From JABDGR01 sp964561455 (GTDB taxonomy: Bacteria; Verrucomicrobiota; Verrucomicrobiia; Opitutales; JABDGR01): DNA of 64,000 nucleotides. This document shows, in pieces, positions 8,301-16,313 of the stretch. Each line of letters opens with the position of its first letter. Within the stretch, counting starts at the first letter, position 1. The stretch is from positions 1-64,000 of the forward strand of contig CAZLPS010000013.1 in NCBI GenBank assembly GCA_964561455.1. The letters are read 5' to 3'. The notes under the pieces are model-generated. The model had not been told where the DNA came from, searched no databases, and saw nothing but the letters and a program-made list of their open reading frames with translations. The translations under genes were made by a program, and so were the position numbers.

Positions 8301-10845
8301 AAGTTGCTGCATAACTGCTCACCACCGTGTCATCCGAGGGAGGGGAATAAATGTACACGGGTAGAACTGTGAGCGACGCGGGATTGCTGGTGCCGGAGCC
8401 CGCCACGTTGGTGGCCACGCACCGGAATTGGTCGCCCGACATCGCCAACGAGGCATTGGACACGGTCAATGTCGGGGTGGCGCTGCCTTGGAAGCCCGTC
8501 CCATCCGCCAGATTTTCCCAGGTTGTATTTCCCGCGGGCAGGCGTTGCCACTGAAAACTATTCAAACCAGGCGCACCGCTGACGGCAACGAAGAAGCTGG
8601 CACTGCCGGCCCCTGCCCCCGCCGTTTGATTGGCCGGCTGCGTGATAATCGCGGGTGCCGCCGGGGAGGAGATGACGGCTAAAAAATTTGGCGCGGACAA
8701 ATTGGCGGCGAAAGTGCTCACCGCCCCGCCCGGGGCAACGACCATGACGGACTGGGTGAAATAATTGGCCACATAGAGATTCCCGCCGGCGTCGAACGCC
8801 AGGCCAAGGGGGCCGTTAAATCCCGTGGCATAAGTGCTTACCTCCCCGTTCGGCTTGATCATCGACACCCTCGTGTCACCCCCGTTTTGCAACTGGGTAT
8901 TTCCGGTATTTGTCACGTAGAGATCACCGCTGCCGTCAAACGCCAGCCCGGTGGGCTTGTTAAATCCGGTCGCGTAGGTGCTGACGGTGCCGGCCGGGGT
9001 GATTCGGGCGATGGTGCCACTGAAGAAGTTTGCGACATATAAGTTGCCGTTTCCGTCCATCGCCATGCCCTCGGGCTCGGACATTCCGCTGGCAAAGGCG
9101 CTAACCAGCCCGGAGGGTGTGACCACCGCCACCGAACCATTGCCGGAATTTGCCACATACAGATTTCCGCCCGCGTCAAAGGCCAATCCAGCGGGATAAT
9201 AAAAACCACCCGTCGCGAACAATCCCACCGCTCCTTGCGGATTAATCACGAATAGGGAGTTGCTGGAATTTCCCACATACAAGTTACCCTCCGGGTCAAA
9301 GGCCAATCCCGCAGGTTGGGCAATGGCTCCGGGGGCCAGCGAACTGACCACCCCCGAGGGGGAAATTTGGGAGATATCGCCATTCGAATTCGACACCAAT
9401 AAGCGAAATGGCAGCACGGTGAGCGACGCGGGCGTGGTCGTGTTCGAACCAAAATCGCTGGTGATAACGCATTCATATTCGTATCCCGTCATGGACGCGC
9501 TGGTATTGCTTAACCCAAGGGAGGGCGTGGCGGAACCGCGTTGGTTCGAGTCATCGGAAAGGGAGTTCCAAGTTCCGCCGCCATTCGTGGACACTTTCCA
9601 TTGGTAGCGCAAACCGGCGCCAGTCGCGCCCACACTGAAGGTGGCTCCATAATTGCCAACCACGGCCTGGTCTGACGGCTGTTGGCCGATCGCCACCGCC
9701 GCCACGGAAAGTGTGGCGGAATTGGAGACCACCGGCCCAACCGCATTGGTAACAATGCACCGGAATTGGTCTCCCGTCATGGAAAACGTGGCGTTGCCCA
9801 CAATGAGAGAGGGGCTGGTGGTTCCAAGATAATTGCTGGTGGTCGTCAAATTGGCCCAGGTGGAACCGCCCGACGGCAACCGCTGCCATTGAAAGCTGTT
9901 GGCCCATGGAGCGCCACCAACGCTGGCGGTCAGGCTGATATTCGTGCCGGCCGCCACCGTTTGATCCGAAGGCTGCCGGGTTATGGCCGGTACTGCCGGG
10001 GTGGAGGCGGTGGCCAGATAATTCACCGACCCAAGATTGGCCGCGGGAAACTGGCTCACCACGCCGTCGGGGGTGATTCTCCAGATATCGCCATTTTCCG
10101 CCGCGTAAAGGTTGCCCGCATCGTCAAACGCCAAACTGGAAAACCCGCTGGAAATCGAGGCGAACGTACTTGCCACCCCATCGGGAGTGACTTTCGATAT
10201 GGTGCTGTTGCCGGCATTGGCCACATAGAAATTTCCATTTCCGTCAAACGCCAAGGCCGCCGGCTCATTAAACCCGCTGGCAAACGTATTCGCGTAGCCC
10301 GCCGGCGTGACCGCGATCACGGTGTTGTTTTCCGTCACGTATAGATTCCCATGTCCATCAAAAGCCAGTCCCTGCAAATAGCCAAAACCAGAGATAAACG
10401 TGCTAACCACCCCCGCCGGAGTGATTTCAGTGATGGTGCCATTACCGCCGTTGGCCACAAAGAGATTCCCGTTGCGGTCAAAGGCGAGGCCCTGCGGATT
10501 GTTTAATCCGCTGGCAAAGGTGCTTACCACCCCGGCCGGAGTGATCTCGGAGATGGTGCTGTTTCCTCCGTTCACGACAAATAAATCTCCGTTTGGCCCA
10601 AACGCCAGTGCTTGAGGGGTGTTTAAACCGCTTCCCAAAGTGCTTTCGGCGCTGGCGGAGTTGAGCGTGATCACTGAACCATTGCCGACGGTCGTCACGT
10701 AAAGTTGAAAATCAGCCCGCACCGTCAAAGGCACCAACACCATCAACGCGGCGATGAGCAACCGCCCAAACCCGCGGCGGCCGGAGCTGGTGGGCCGGCG
10801 ATTGCGGGCTGGCGGGAGGCGCGGCCCGCCCCACGATGGCTTCAT
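5311..10845 (-). CDS. Giant exported protein: four NHL-type propellers alternating with seven Ig-like domains
   Basis: About 1844 residues from the ATG at 10845, chosen because a positively charged stretch and hydrophobic signal segment (LLIAALMVLVPLTVRA) follow at once; an upstream ATG at 10944 adds 33 residues. Repeats of the type LAFDGNGNLYVANxGNGTIS form four propeller blocks (about 10745-10010, 9415-8680, 8070-7360 and 6755-6030). Paired Ig-like domains with FQWQRLPAG and SGDQFRC motifs separate them, and one Ig follows the last block. The C-terminus (about 5690-5311) carries the module ASDGVTNFIKYAFNLDP with a YTVQASTDL strand, shared with the HAF-repeat protein at 42722. Likely a cell-surface or secreted adhesion or binding protein. 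Ligand unknown. Confidence 0.85.
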   Translation of the reverse strand: MKPSWGGPRLPPARNRRPTSSGRRGFGRLLIAALMVLVPLTVRADFQLYVTTVGNGSVITLNSASAESTLGSGLNTPQALAFGPNGDLFVVNGGNSTISEITPAGVVSTFASGLNNPQGLAFDRNGNLFVANGGNGTITEITPAGVVSTFISGFGYLQGLAFDGHGNLYVTENNTVIAVTPAGYANTFASGFNEPAALAFDGNGNFYVANAGNSTISKVTPDGVASTFASISSGFSSLAFDDAGNLYAAENGDIWRITPDGVVSQFPAANLGSVNYLATASTPAVPAITRQPSDQTVAAGTNISLTASVGGAPWANSFQWQRLPSGGSTWANLTTTSNYLGTTSPSLIVGNATFSMTGDQFRCIVTNAVGPVVSNSATLSVAAVAIGQQPSDQAVVGNYGATFSVGATGAGLRYQWKVSTNGGGTWNSLSDDSNQRGSATPSLGLSNTSASMTGYEYECVITSDFGSNTTTPASLTVLPFRLLVSNSNGDISQISPSGVVSSLAPGAIAQPAGLAFDPEGNLYVGNSSNSLFVINPQGAVGLFATGGFYYPAGLAFDAGGNLYVANSGNGSVAVVTPSGLVSAFASGMSEPEGMAMDGNGNLYVANFFSGTIARITPAGTVSTYATGFNKPTGLAFDGSGDLYVTNTGNTQLQNGGDTRVSMIKPNGEVSTYATGFNGPLGLAFDAGGNLYVANYFTQSVMVVAPGGAVSTFAANLSAPNFLAVISSPAAPAIITQPANQTAGAGAGSASFFVAVSGAPGLNSFQWQRLPAGNTTWENLADGTGFQGSATPTLTVSNASLAMSGDQFRCVATNVAGSGTSNPASLTVLPVYIYSPPSDDTVVSSYAATFSVGASGTNLSYQWRVSTNSGLSWSSLANDATHSGTTSSMLTVDNPLVGGSGEEFECVVTSDSGSTTSNPATLTVVPFLFYVSNFNGTVSKVTADGTTSQFASGFTSPVGLAVDADANLYIANQGNGTISKVTPGGSVSRFASGLQQPAGLAFDANGNLYVSNQSSNNTISSITPAGVVSTYASGLSGPASLAFDSSGNLYVSHQANGNITKVTPAGVASTFATGFVIPQGMAFDGGGNLLVNWGGNSTISKITPGGVVSQVVSGLGSQSGGLVVGASGNMYAATINNKLDQITPGGVVSQFALIVFGSRAAVAIVTPPLAAPVIGTQPQSQVIATGQNANLTIIASGPHGSNIFQWQRLPAGGSVWTTLTDGGAYSGSLGPTLTVAPVTPAMSGDQFRCVVTNSIGSITSNVATITVQPVDITVQPQDQTVASSNGAVFSTAAAGVNLTYQWQVSTDGGATWTNLANNPTYAGTSTNTLTISNTTLAMLGYKYENVITSDFGASPTNPATLSVQPFLMYVANSGNGTVSQITASGVVTTFASGFNGTEGVAFDGTGNLFVAASGNGSVFRVTPGGVVSTFVTTPKVNRPQGLAFDARGNLLVASGTTVAKITPAGATSGFGGGFSSPTGLVFDSSGYLNVAYQGTLNAIGPVSPDDHSNFLYGGFSNPAGLAIDANGNLYVANQGNGTVSVVTPAWSISTFASGFNSPVGLAFDGNGNLYVVNQGNGTVSKVTPAGVVSTFVSGLSSPTYIAIDTVAASPTVAPAITMQPQRQSILAGAGTTFYTQASSAPNSITFQWQRFPVAGSGWINLTDDGNFSGSNTSTLSLAFAPLAMSGDQFQCVITNSAGGLATNPATLTVNPLTGAPSFSEITFAAWQSVWFTAAQLNDPGTSGSMGMPASDGVTNFIKYAFNLDPYMPPGTNGNPDLPEATLANGNLTLNFSARSSVTYTVQASTDLVNWSTQGVTIQANGQFRTASHPIPATGSIFLRVLVQSN

Positions 10846-11150
10846 TGGGGGAATTTCCGAAAGAGTGACGATTGTTGAGACTATACCATGGCCCGTTTGC
10901 TTTGGCAATAGTGTTGCGTTTGTCCCAGGCTTGGGAACTTTCAAGCGCGGGTGGTCGAACCGGCTGGGGCGCGGCCGAAATCACCGCCATGCACCCAAAT
11001 GAAATGTGTGTTTTGCCGGGGTTACGATGACCGCCGCCTTTCTGATTCCGCGAACTGTCCCAGTCTGTTTCGTCGCTAGCACCCCCTTGGTGGCGGACCA
11101 TGCGAAGTCATGACAAATTCCCGGCGATCCCAGGGCCGAAGCAGAAAATA
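10846..11150. other. Intergenic region upstream of the propeller-Ig gene
   Basis: About 305 bases between two minus-strand genes. It must contain the promoter of the propeller-Ig gene, but I see no convincing -35/-10 pair, operator or terminator in it. Confidence 0.4.
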
Positions 11151-13544
11151 TCATCGGCGGTGCGCCTGCTTGAACACTTGGTCCAAAGTTCCCCCCAGCA
11201 GGGCCACCATCTGAGGTTTTTCGACCAGCATGGTGATCCCCACGGCCCGCACTTTTTCCGTGTCTTCCGGACGAAAGAATCCGGAGACCATGACAACGGG
11301 AAGGTCTGGACGAATGCCCAACAATTGCCGGCACAATTCCGTCCCGTCCAGCCTGGGCATGGACATGTCCACGACGGCGGCATCAAATTGATGGGGCGCG
11401 GCGCGAAACGCCGCCAGGGCCTCTTCCGGCAACGTGTGGCCAGAAACCAAATATCCGCGGGCTTGCAAGTCCAGCGTGGTCAACAGGACGAGATCTTTCT
11501 CGTCATCGACGTAAAGTATGCGGCGACCTTGGCCAGCGACCTCTTTGGGTTTGCGGCGTTCTTTGCGGGCCGGCTCTGCTTCCAGCGCTGGAAAGTAAAG
11601 GCGAAACACGGAGCCCTTGCCCAGTTCACTGCTCACCTCGATGGCGCCGTCGTGGTTTTTGACAATGCCGTGCACCACCGCCAGACCCAGACCACAGCCC
11701 TCGCCGCGGGCTTTGGTGGTGAAGAACGGCTCGAAAATGTGCGGCAGCGTTTGCGCGTCCATGCCCGACCCTGTGTCGCTCACGACGAGGCGCGCATACC
11801 GACCGGGGGGAAGATGGACGGCGGCCTTTACTTGGACGGTGGCAAACTCCACGAGTTCAAGTTGTATTTCCAGCCGGCCACCCCGGTCGCGCATGGCGTG
11901 CGCCGCGTTGGTGCCCAGGTTGATGATGATCTGGTGGATTTGTGTCGCGTCGGCAAAAATGGGCGGAATGGCAGTTTGATTTACGGAGACAATTTCAATT
12001 TTGGACGGGAGCGTGGTGCGCAGAAAGCCCACCGCTTCCTTCACCACTGGCGGCAATTCCGTGACCCGGCGCTCCGTTTCCTGCCGACGGCTGAAGGTCA
12101 GGATTTGCCGCACCATGGCCACCGCGCGTTGGCTGGCCATTTCGATGGCGGCGAGGCTCCGTTGCGCCGGGTGGTTGGGTGGAACGCTGACGCGACCCAT
12201 TTGGGCAAAGCCGGAGATGATGGCGAGGATGTTGTTGAAGTCGTGGGCGATGCCGCCAGCCAGCGTGCCCAGGCTGTCCATGCGCTGGGAGTGGATCACT
12301 TGCCTTTCCAAATTCCGCTTTTCTGTCGCATCTATATTGATGGCCAGAATGGATTTCGGCCGGCCCTCTGCATCGCGCACGAGCGTCAGGGTGGATTCAA
12401 CGATGACCTCGGTGCCGTCCTTGCGCCGGTGTTTGAACTCACCGAACCAGCCGCCTTCGGCCAGCGCCACGGCCAGCGCCCGCTCAAAGGCGGACATTTC
12501 CAGATGCAGCAACGCGCCGGCGTCCGACCCCGCCACTTCGGCGCTGGTCCAGCCGTAAATTCGTTCCGCACTTTTGTTCCAATATTGAATGCGATGCTCC
12601 AGATCCTGGACCACGATGGCATCGTGTGCTTTGTCCAGCAGCGCCGCTTGGTTGCGGATTTGCTCCTCGGCATGTTTCAGCTCGGTAATGTCCACCACTG
12701 TGCCTTCGTAGTAGAGGAGGCTGCCCGCGGCATCGCGCACCGCCCGGGCATTCTCGGAAATCCAGATGATGTTGCCGTCTTTACGCCGGATGGCCGACTC
12801 GAACTGGTAGACCATGTCCTTCGCCTCGAGGACCTGAATGAACTCATCACGGCGTCCCGGGTTCACGTATAGTTGCTGCCCAATGTTGCGAATCGACCCA
12901 ATCAGATCGTCGCCCGATTCGTAGCCGTAGATTTTGGCCAGCATCGGATTAACCACGAGGTATTGGCCGGCCAGGCTGGTCTGGAAGATGCCCTCAGTGG
13001 CGTTTTCAAAAATGCTCCGGTATTTTCGTTCGGCAATTTGCAGCGATTCCATCGCTTCGCCGCGTTTGGTGATGTCAGTGAAAAGCAGCATCGCGCCGCG
13101 CTGCTGACGAGAGGTGAAGGGAGCCGCCCGCAACCGGTACCAGCGCTTACCGCCCTTCGATTTGCGCCGGAATTCGTGCACGAATTCTTCCCGGGTTCCG
13201 CTGAGCACGCCGCGCAGGCCGTGCACGACCGCTGCTGCGTCGTCGGCGTTCTCACCATGGATCCGAACGCAGGCCTCAAGATAATTTTCCCCGATTTCCA
13301 AGGGGGTCTCAAACAGGGGATTGATGCCGGCATATCGCTTCCAAGATTCGTTGAAATCGAGAATGTGGCCGTCATGGTCAATGACCGCCACCGAGGCGGG
13401 AATAGCGTCAAAAATGGCCCGTTGGAGCTCAAAGTCCTGTTCCTGAGCTGCCTGCCGGCCTATTGGCGATTGGATAATTTCGGTCCCCAAAGGGAGATTT
13501 AAGTCTTTGGGCACAAAGGTTTTAATTGCGTTTGATCCACGCAT
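11151..13544 (-). CDS. Hybrid sensor histidine kinase: three PAS domains, kinase core and receiver
   Basis: About 797 residues from the ATG at 13544; a longer frame uses a doubtful TTG at 13679. Residues about 45-150, 165-280 and 290-405 are PAS/PAC-like (for example IDHDGHILDFNESW, then YRSIFENATEGIFQTS, then QDLEHRIQYWNKSAERIYGW). The phosphoacceptor region follows as LAGGIAHDFNNILA, then an ATPase domain with an N box (HQIIINLGTNAAHAM) and G boxes (DTGSGM, GCGLGLAVVHGIV). The C-terminal receiver has YVDDE, a phospho-acceptor Asp in VVDMSMPRLDG and a Lys in VEKPQ. There is no membrane segment, so it is probably cytoplasmic. The input signal is unknown. No partner regulator is adjacent in the same operon. 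Confidence 0.9.
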   Translation of the reverse strand: MRGSNAIKTFVPKDLNLPLGTEIIQSPIGRQAAQEQDFELQRAIFDAIPASVAVIDHDGHILDFNESWKRYAGINPLFETPLEIGENYLEACVRIHGENADDAAAVVHGLRGVLSGTREEFVHEFRRKSKGGKRWYRLRAAPFTSRQQRGAMLLFTDITKRGEAMESLQIAERKYRSIFENATEGIFQTSLAGQYLVVNPMLAKIYGYESGDDLIGSIRNIGQQLYVNPGRRDEFIQVLEAKDMVYQFESAIRRKDGNIIWISENARAVRDAAGSLLYYEGTVVDITELKHAEEQIRNQAALLDKAHDAIVVQDLEHRIQYWNKSAERIYGWTSAEVAGSDAGALLHLEMSAFERALAVALAEGGWFGEFKHRRKDGTEVIVESTLTLVRDAEGRPKSILAINIDATEKRNLERQVIHSQRMDSLGTLAGGIAHDFNNILAIISGFAQMGRVSVPPNHPAQRSLAAIEMASQRAVAMVRQILTFSRRQETERRVTELPPVVKEAVGFLRTTLPSKIEIVSVNQTAIPPIFADATQIHQIIINLGTNAAHAMRDRGGRLEIQLELVEFATVQVKAAVHLPPGRYARLVVSDTGSGMDAQTLPHIFEPFFTTKARGEGCGLGLAVVHGIVKNHDGAIEVSSELGKGSVFRLYFPALEAEPARKERRKPKEVAGQGRRILYVDDEKDLVLLTTLDLQARGYLVSGHTLPEEALAAFRAAPHQFDAAVVDMSMPRLDGTELCRQLLGIRPDLPVVMVSGFFRPEDTEKVRAVGITMLVEKPQMVALLGGTLDQVFKQAHRR

Positions 13545-13749
13545 TGGGTCGCGTGCAGCAACAATTCTAAAGCACGGTTCATACCGCCCCTGCACCTGGT
13601 CGCAGGTTAACACTTTTTTTACGTTGGGAGGGCACTTTTCCCGGAAACGTTCCGGAAATTGATCAAGAGAATTTACCAATCGCCGGGCACTTTTTTCGCC
13701 GATTAAATTTCATGCAACAATCATCGGTGCCCATCGGCCGCCGCCGCGC

Positions 13750-15300
13750 TTACGTTTCTCCCTTGGGTCCCGACCGGGGCAGGCGCAACTCAAAAGTGGT
13801 CCCTTCCCCCAGTTGACTGCGAAACGAAATCGTACCGCCGAGGGTTTTGACGATGCTCTGGCAAATAGCCAAGCCCAGGCCGCTGCCGCCGGCTTCGCGG
13901 GAGCGCGCCTTATCTGTCCGGAAAAATCGTTCGAAGATGTGCGGCTGGTCATCCTCCGCAATGCCCACGCCCGAGTCTGCCACGGTAATTAGCACCTCCG
14001 ACCCCACCGGGACGACTTTCAATTCCACCCGCCCACCTTCCCGATTGTACTGCACGGCATTCGCCAGCAAATTGGTCAGCAATTGCGCCAGGCGCGTGCG
14101 GTCAGTGTCCATCTCCACCGGCGTCAAATCCTTGGCCATGGTCACATTTTTTTCCGCGGCGCGGGGGGCGATCATGGCCACGCATTCCTCCGCCAGTGAT
14201 TGCAGGTTGAACTTTTCGGTCTGCGTTTCCCATTTGCCGGCGTCCGCCCGCGCCAACACGAGCAGCGACTCAACCAGCGATTTCATGCGCTGGGCTGCGC
14301 GCAAGGAGGTCGCCAAAGTTTGTTTGTACTCGGCCGCAGTCCGTTCCTTGTTCAAGGCCAGTTCGGTGTGTGAATGGATGACCGACAAGGGGGTGCGCAA
14401 TTCATGCGAAGCATCCGCGGTAAACTGCACTTGCCGCTCAAAGGCAGTTTGCAGGCGTTGGAAAGTTTCATTCAGGGTTTTCGCCAGCGAGCCCAATTCG
14501 CCCTCGGTCTCCGCCACCTCGATGCGCTGCGACAGATCCGACGCGGAGATCGAGCGCGCGGTTTCGCTGATCTGTTGAATTGGCCGCATCACCCTTCGCG
14601 ACAGGAACCAGCCCCCCAGCAAACCCACGAATAACACAGCCGCGCCCGCGCCGAACAACTGCCAATGGAGGCGGGCGAGGGTCGCCTGTTCCGAGAACAT
14701 GGATTTCCCCACCAAAACGCTCATGCCAAATGGCCCGGGCAGGACAACTTCCCGAAAACCGGCGCGCTGTCGAAACTGGGGGATTCCATTCGCCCCGGAT
14801 GCGGCGAATGATTTGGCCAGGTCGGCGTCAAAAGGCACGGTGGGACTGGGCGACGACGAGCGCAGTACGTCGCCATCGGCGCCCCAAATGACGAAGTAAG
14901 GCTGGTCCTGTTCGTTTTCGCCGAGCCGACGCAAAGCGTCCTGCGGCACGGTGGTCCACCAATCTTGCGGGGGAAAGTGCGGCCGGTTGTCCAGTGGCCC
15001 TTGATCCCCGTTGGGGCCGCGGCCATCGGGACCCCGCGGCGGCCCGTTACCGTTGAATCCGGGTTGATGGTCCCCGCCGAACGGAGGAAATCCATTGCCC
15101 CGCGGGTCATTGCCGGGAGGGTGCGGCGGCCCCATCGGGCCGTTGGCCAGTACTTGCGCTGCGCCTTCGAGCTCCGCATCCACGCGGCGCAATTGGGCGC
15201 GGCCCATCGCGACGTCGAGCGCGACGCCAAAACTCGTGAGCGCCAGCAGGAGAATTCCGGCGTGCCAGAGCTGCAGGGTCCAGCGAATGGATCTAAACAT
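13750..15300 (-). CDS. Membrane sensor histidine kinase with Gly/Pro/Asn-rich periplasmic domain
   Basis: 516 residues from the ATG at 15300, which overlaps the stop of the preceding response regulator (15293) by 8 bases. Order: membrane segment (about 10-30); a periplasmic domain with an unusual low-complexity stretch at residues about 52-108 rich in G, P, N and D (for example PPHPPGNDPRGNGFPPFGG); a second membrane segment (LFGAGAAVLFVGLLGGWFL); HAMP; a HisKA H box ASHELRTPLSVI; then HATPase (N box LLTNLLANAVQYN, G boxes DSGVGI and GSGLGLAI). It pairs with the OmpR-type regulator just upstream. The low-complexity stretch echoes the Gly/Pro-rich tail of the divergent exported protein at 16314. 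Confidence 0.9.
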   Translation of the reverse strand: MFRSIRWTLQLWHAGILLLALTSFGVALDVAMGRAQLRRVDAELEGAAQVLANGPMGPPHPPGNDPRGNGFPPFGGDHQPGFNGNGPPRGPDGRGPNGDQGPLDNRPHFPPQDWWTTVPQDALRRLGENEQDQPYFVIWGADGDVLRSSSPSPTVPFDADLAKSFAASGANGIPQFRQRAGFREVVLPGPFGMSVLVGKSMFSEQATLARLHWQLFGAGAAVLFVGLLGGWFLSRRVMRPIQQISETARSISASDLSQRIEVAETEGELGSLAKTLNETFQRLQTAFERQVQFTADASHELRTPLSVIHSHTELALNKERTAAEYKQTLATSLRAAQRMKSLVESLLVLARADAGKWETQTEKFNLQSLAEECVAMIAPRAAEKNVTMAKDLTPVEMDTDRTRLAQLLTNLLANAVQYNREGGRVELKVVPVGSEVLITVADSGVGIAEDDQPHIFERFFRTDKARSREAGGSGLGLAICQSIVKTLGGTISFRSQLGEGTTFELRLPRSGPKGET

Positions 15301-15976
15301 CGTCGTCCCCTCCGGGCCCGCCGTCGCCGAGCGTGTAACCCTGCCCGCGCCGGGTAAGAATAAATTTTTTTCCCAATTTCTTGCGCACGTTGCAGACATG
15401 GACATCCAGAAGATTCGACAGGCTGTCGTCCTCCTCGTCGAACAAGTGGTCGTAGATCTCCGTGCGACTGAGCATCTCACCGCGGTGCAGCGCCAGGAAT
15501 TCCACCAAGGCGTATTCGCGCCCGGTCAAGGCCACGGGCGCCCCATCCTTGGAGACGCGTTTGCCCGCCGTGTCCACCGCGATGCCGCCGAGTTGCAAAA
15601 TTGAACTGGGCTTCCCCGCACCTCGCCGAATGAGCGCGCGCAGTCGCGCCAGCAGTTCCTTCAGTTCATAGGGCTTCACCAGATAGTCGTCGGCGCCGGC
15701 GTCCAAGCCCCGTACGCGGTCGGGCAGGGCGTCCCGCGCTGTGAGAATCAACACGGGAACCGTGCTGCCGCCTTGGCGCAGTTCCTTCAACACCTGCCAG
15801 CCGTCGAGTTGCGGAATCATCAAATCCAGAACGAGGGCGTCGTACACCGCGATTTGGGCTTTATACAGACCCTCGCGTCCGTCGCTGGCGGTGTCCACCG
15901 CATAACCCTCCTCCCGCAACGCCTGGGTTAGCGCGGACAGCAGATCCGGTTCATCTTCGATAATGAGAATACGCAT
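15293..15976 (-). CDS. OmpR/PhoB-family response regulator
   Basis: 227 residues. The receiver domain has acidic pocket IIEDEPD, phospho-acceptor Asp in LVLDLMIPQLDG, Thr in ILTARD and Lys in YLVKPYELKELLARL. A winged-helix DNA-binding domain follows, with ALTGREYALVEFLALH, SRTEIYDHLFDE and NVRKKLG. It is the partner of the kinase at 13750-15300 (8-base overlap). The intergenic region upstream contains two 20-base inverted sites, each with TTAAG repeats 11 bases apart, which is the spacing bound by this family. These are candidate autoregulatory sites and also candidate sites for controlling the divergent gene at 16314. Confidence 0.93.
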   Translation of the reverse strand: MRILIIEDEPDLLSALTQALREEGYAVDTASDGREGLYKAQIAVYDALVLDLMIPQLDGWQVLKELRQGGSTVPVLILTARDALPDRVRGLDAGADDYLVKPYELKELLARLRALIRRGAGKPSSILQLGGIAVDTAGKRVSKDGAPVALTGREYALVEFLALHRGEMLSRTEIYDHLFDEEDDSLSNLLDVHVCNVRKKLGKKFILTRRGQGYTLGDGGPGGDDDV

Positions 15977-16097
15977 GAGATTCCGGTGCCGGCTTCCAAG
16001 ATGATGACGACAATGGGGGCGGGAATGAAACTAAAAAGCAACCGGCCGGATGGCTCCGGGAACGGTGGCGGGGTGCGGCATTCATTATACGGCATGC

Positions 16098-16117
16098 CAC
16101 CTTAAGCCAGGATTAAG
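16098..16117 (+). promoter_or_regulatory. Candidate response-regulator binding site 1
   Basis: CACCTTAAGCCAGGATTAAG contains CTTAAG and ATTAAG as direct repeats 11 bases apart, the layout typical of OmpR/PhoB-family sites. Site 2 (16173-16192) is nearly identical on the other strand (17 of 20 positions). Both lie between the divergent regulator and the exported repeat protein. Confidence 0.5.
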
Positions 16118-16172
16118 ACGTGGGACGCGGCCCCGGCCGGCAGGCGGCCGCGCCCTCTTCCGCCGGCGGCGG

Positions 16173-16192
16173 CTTAATGCCCGCTTAAGGTG
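16173..16192 (-). promoter_or_regulatory. Candidate response-regulator binding site 2
   Basis: Read on the minus strand this is CACCTTAAGCGGGCATTAAG, which matches site 1 except for three central bases. The two sites are inverted relative to each other with centres 75 bases apart, so each could serve one of the two divergent promoters. Confidence 0.5.
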
Positions 16193-16313
16193 AATTGTGT
16201 TATAAGGTGGGCCGCAAACCGTGAGATTGGCTGCAACTTTCGTCCCGCACCGGCGTTGAATCGGGTGAAATAAAAAAAACGACTAAAAACGAAAAATTAA
16301 TTCCAGGATATTT

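Noticed and set aside
5311..10845. DNA-level repeats inside the giant gene as a separate repeat feature
   Set aside because: They follow the codons of the propeller and Ig domain repeats and are explained by the protein architecture.
11100..12872. Long plus-strand open frame (590 codons)
   Set aside because: It is antisense to the hybrid histidine kinase, which has unambiguous domains; the plus-strand translation resembles no protein.
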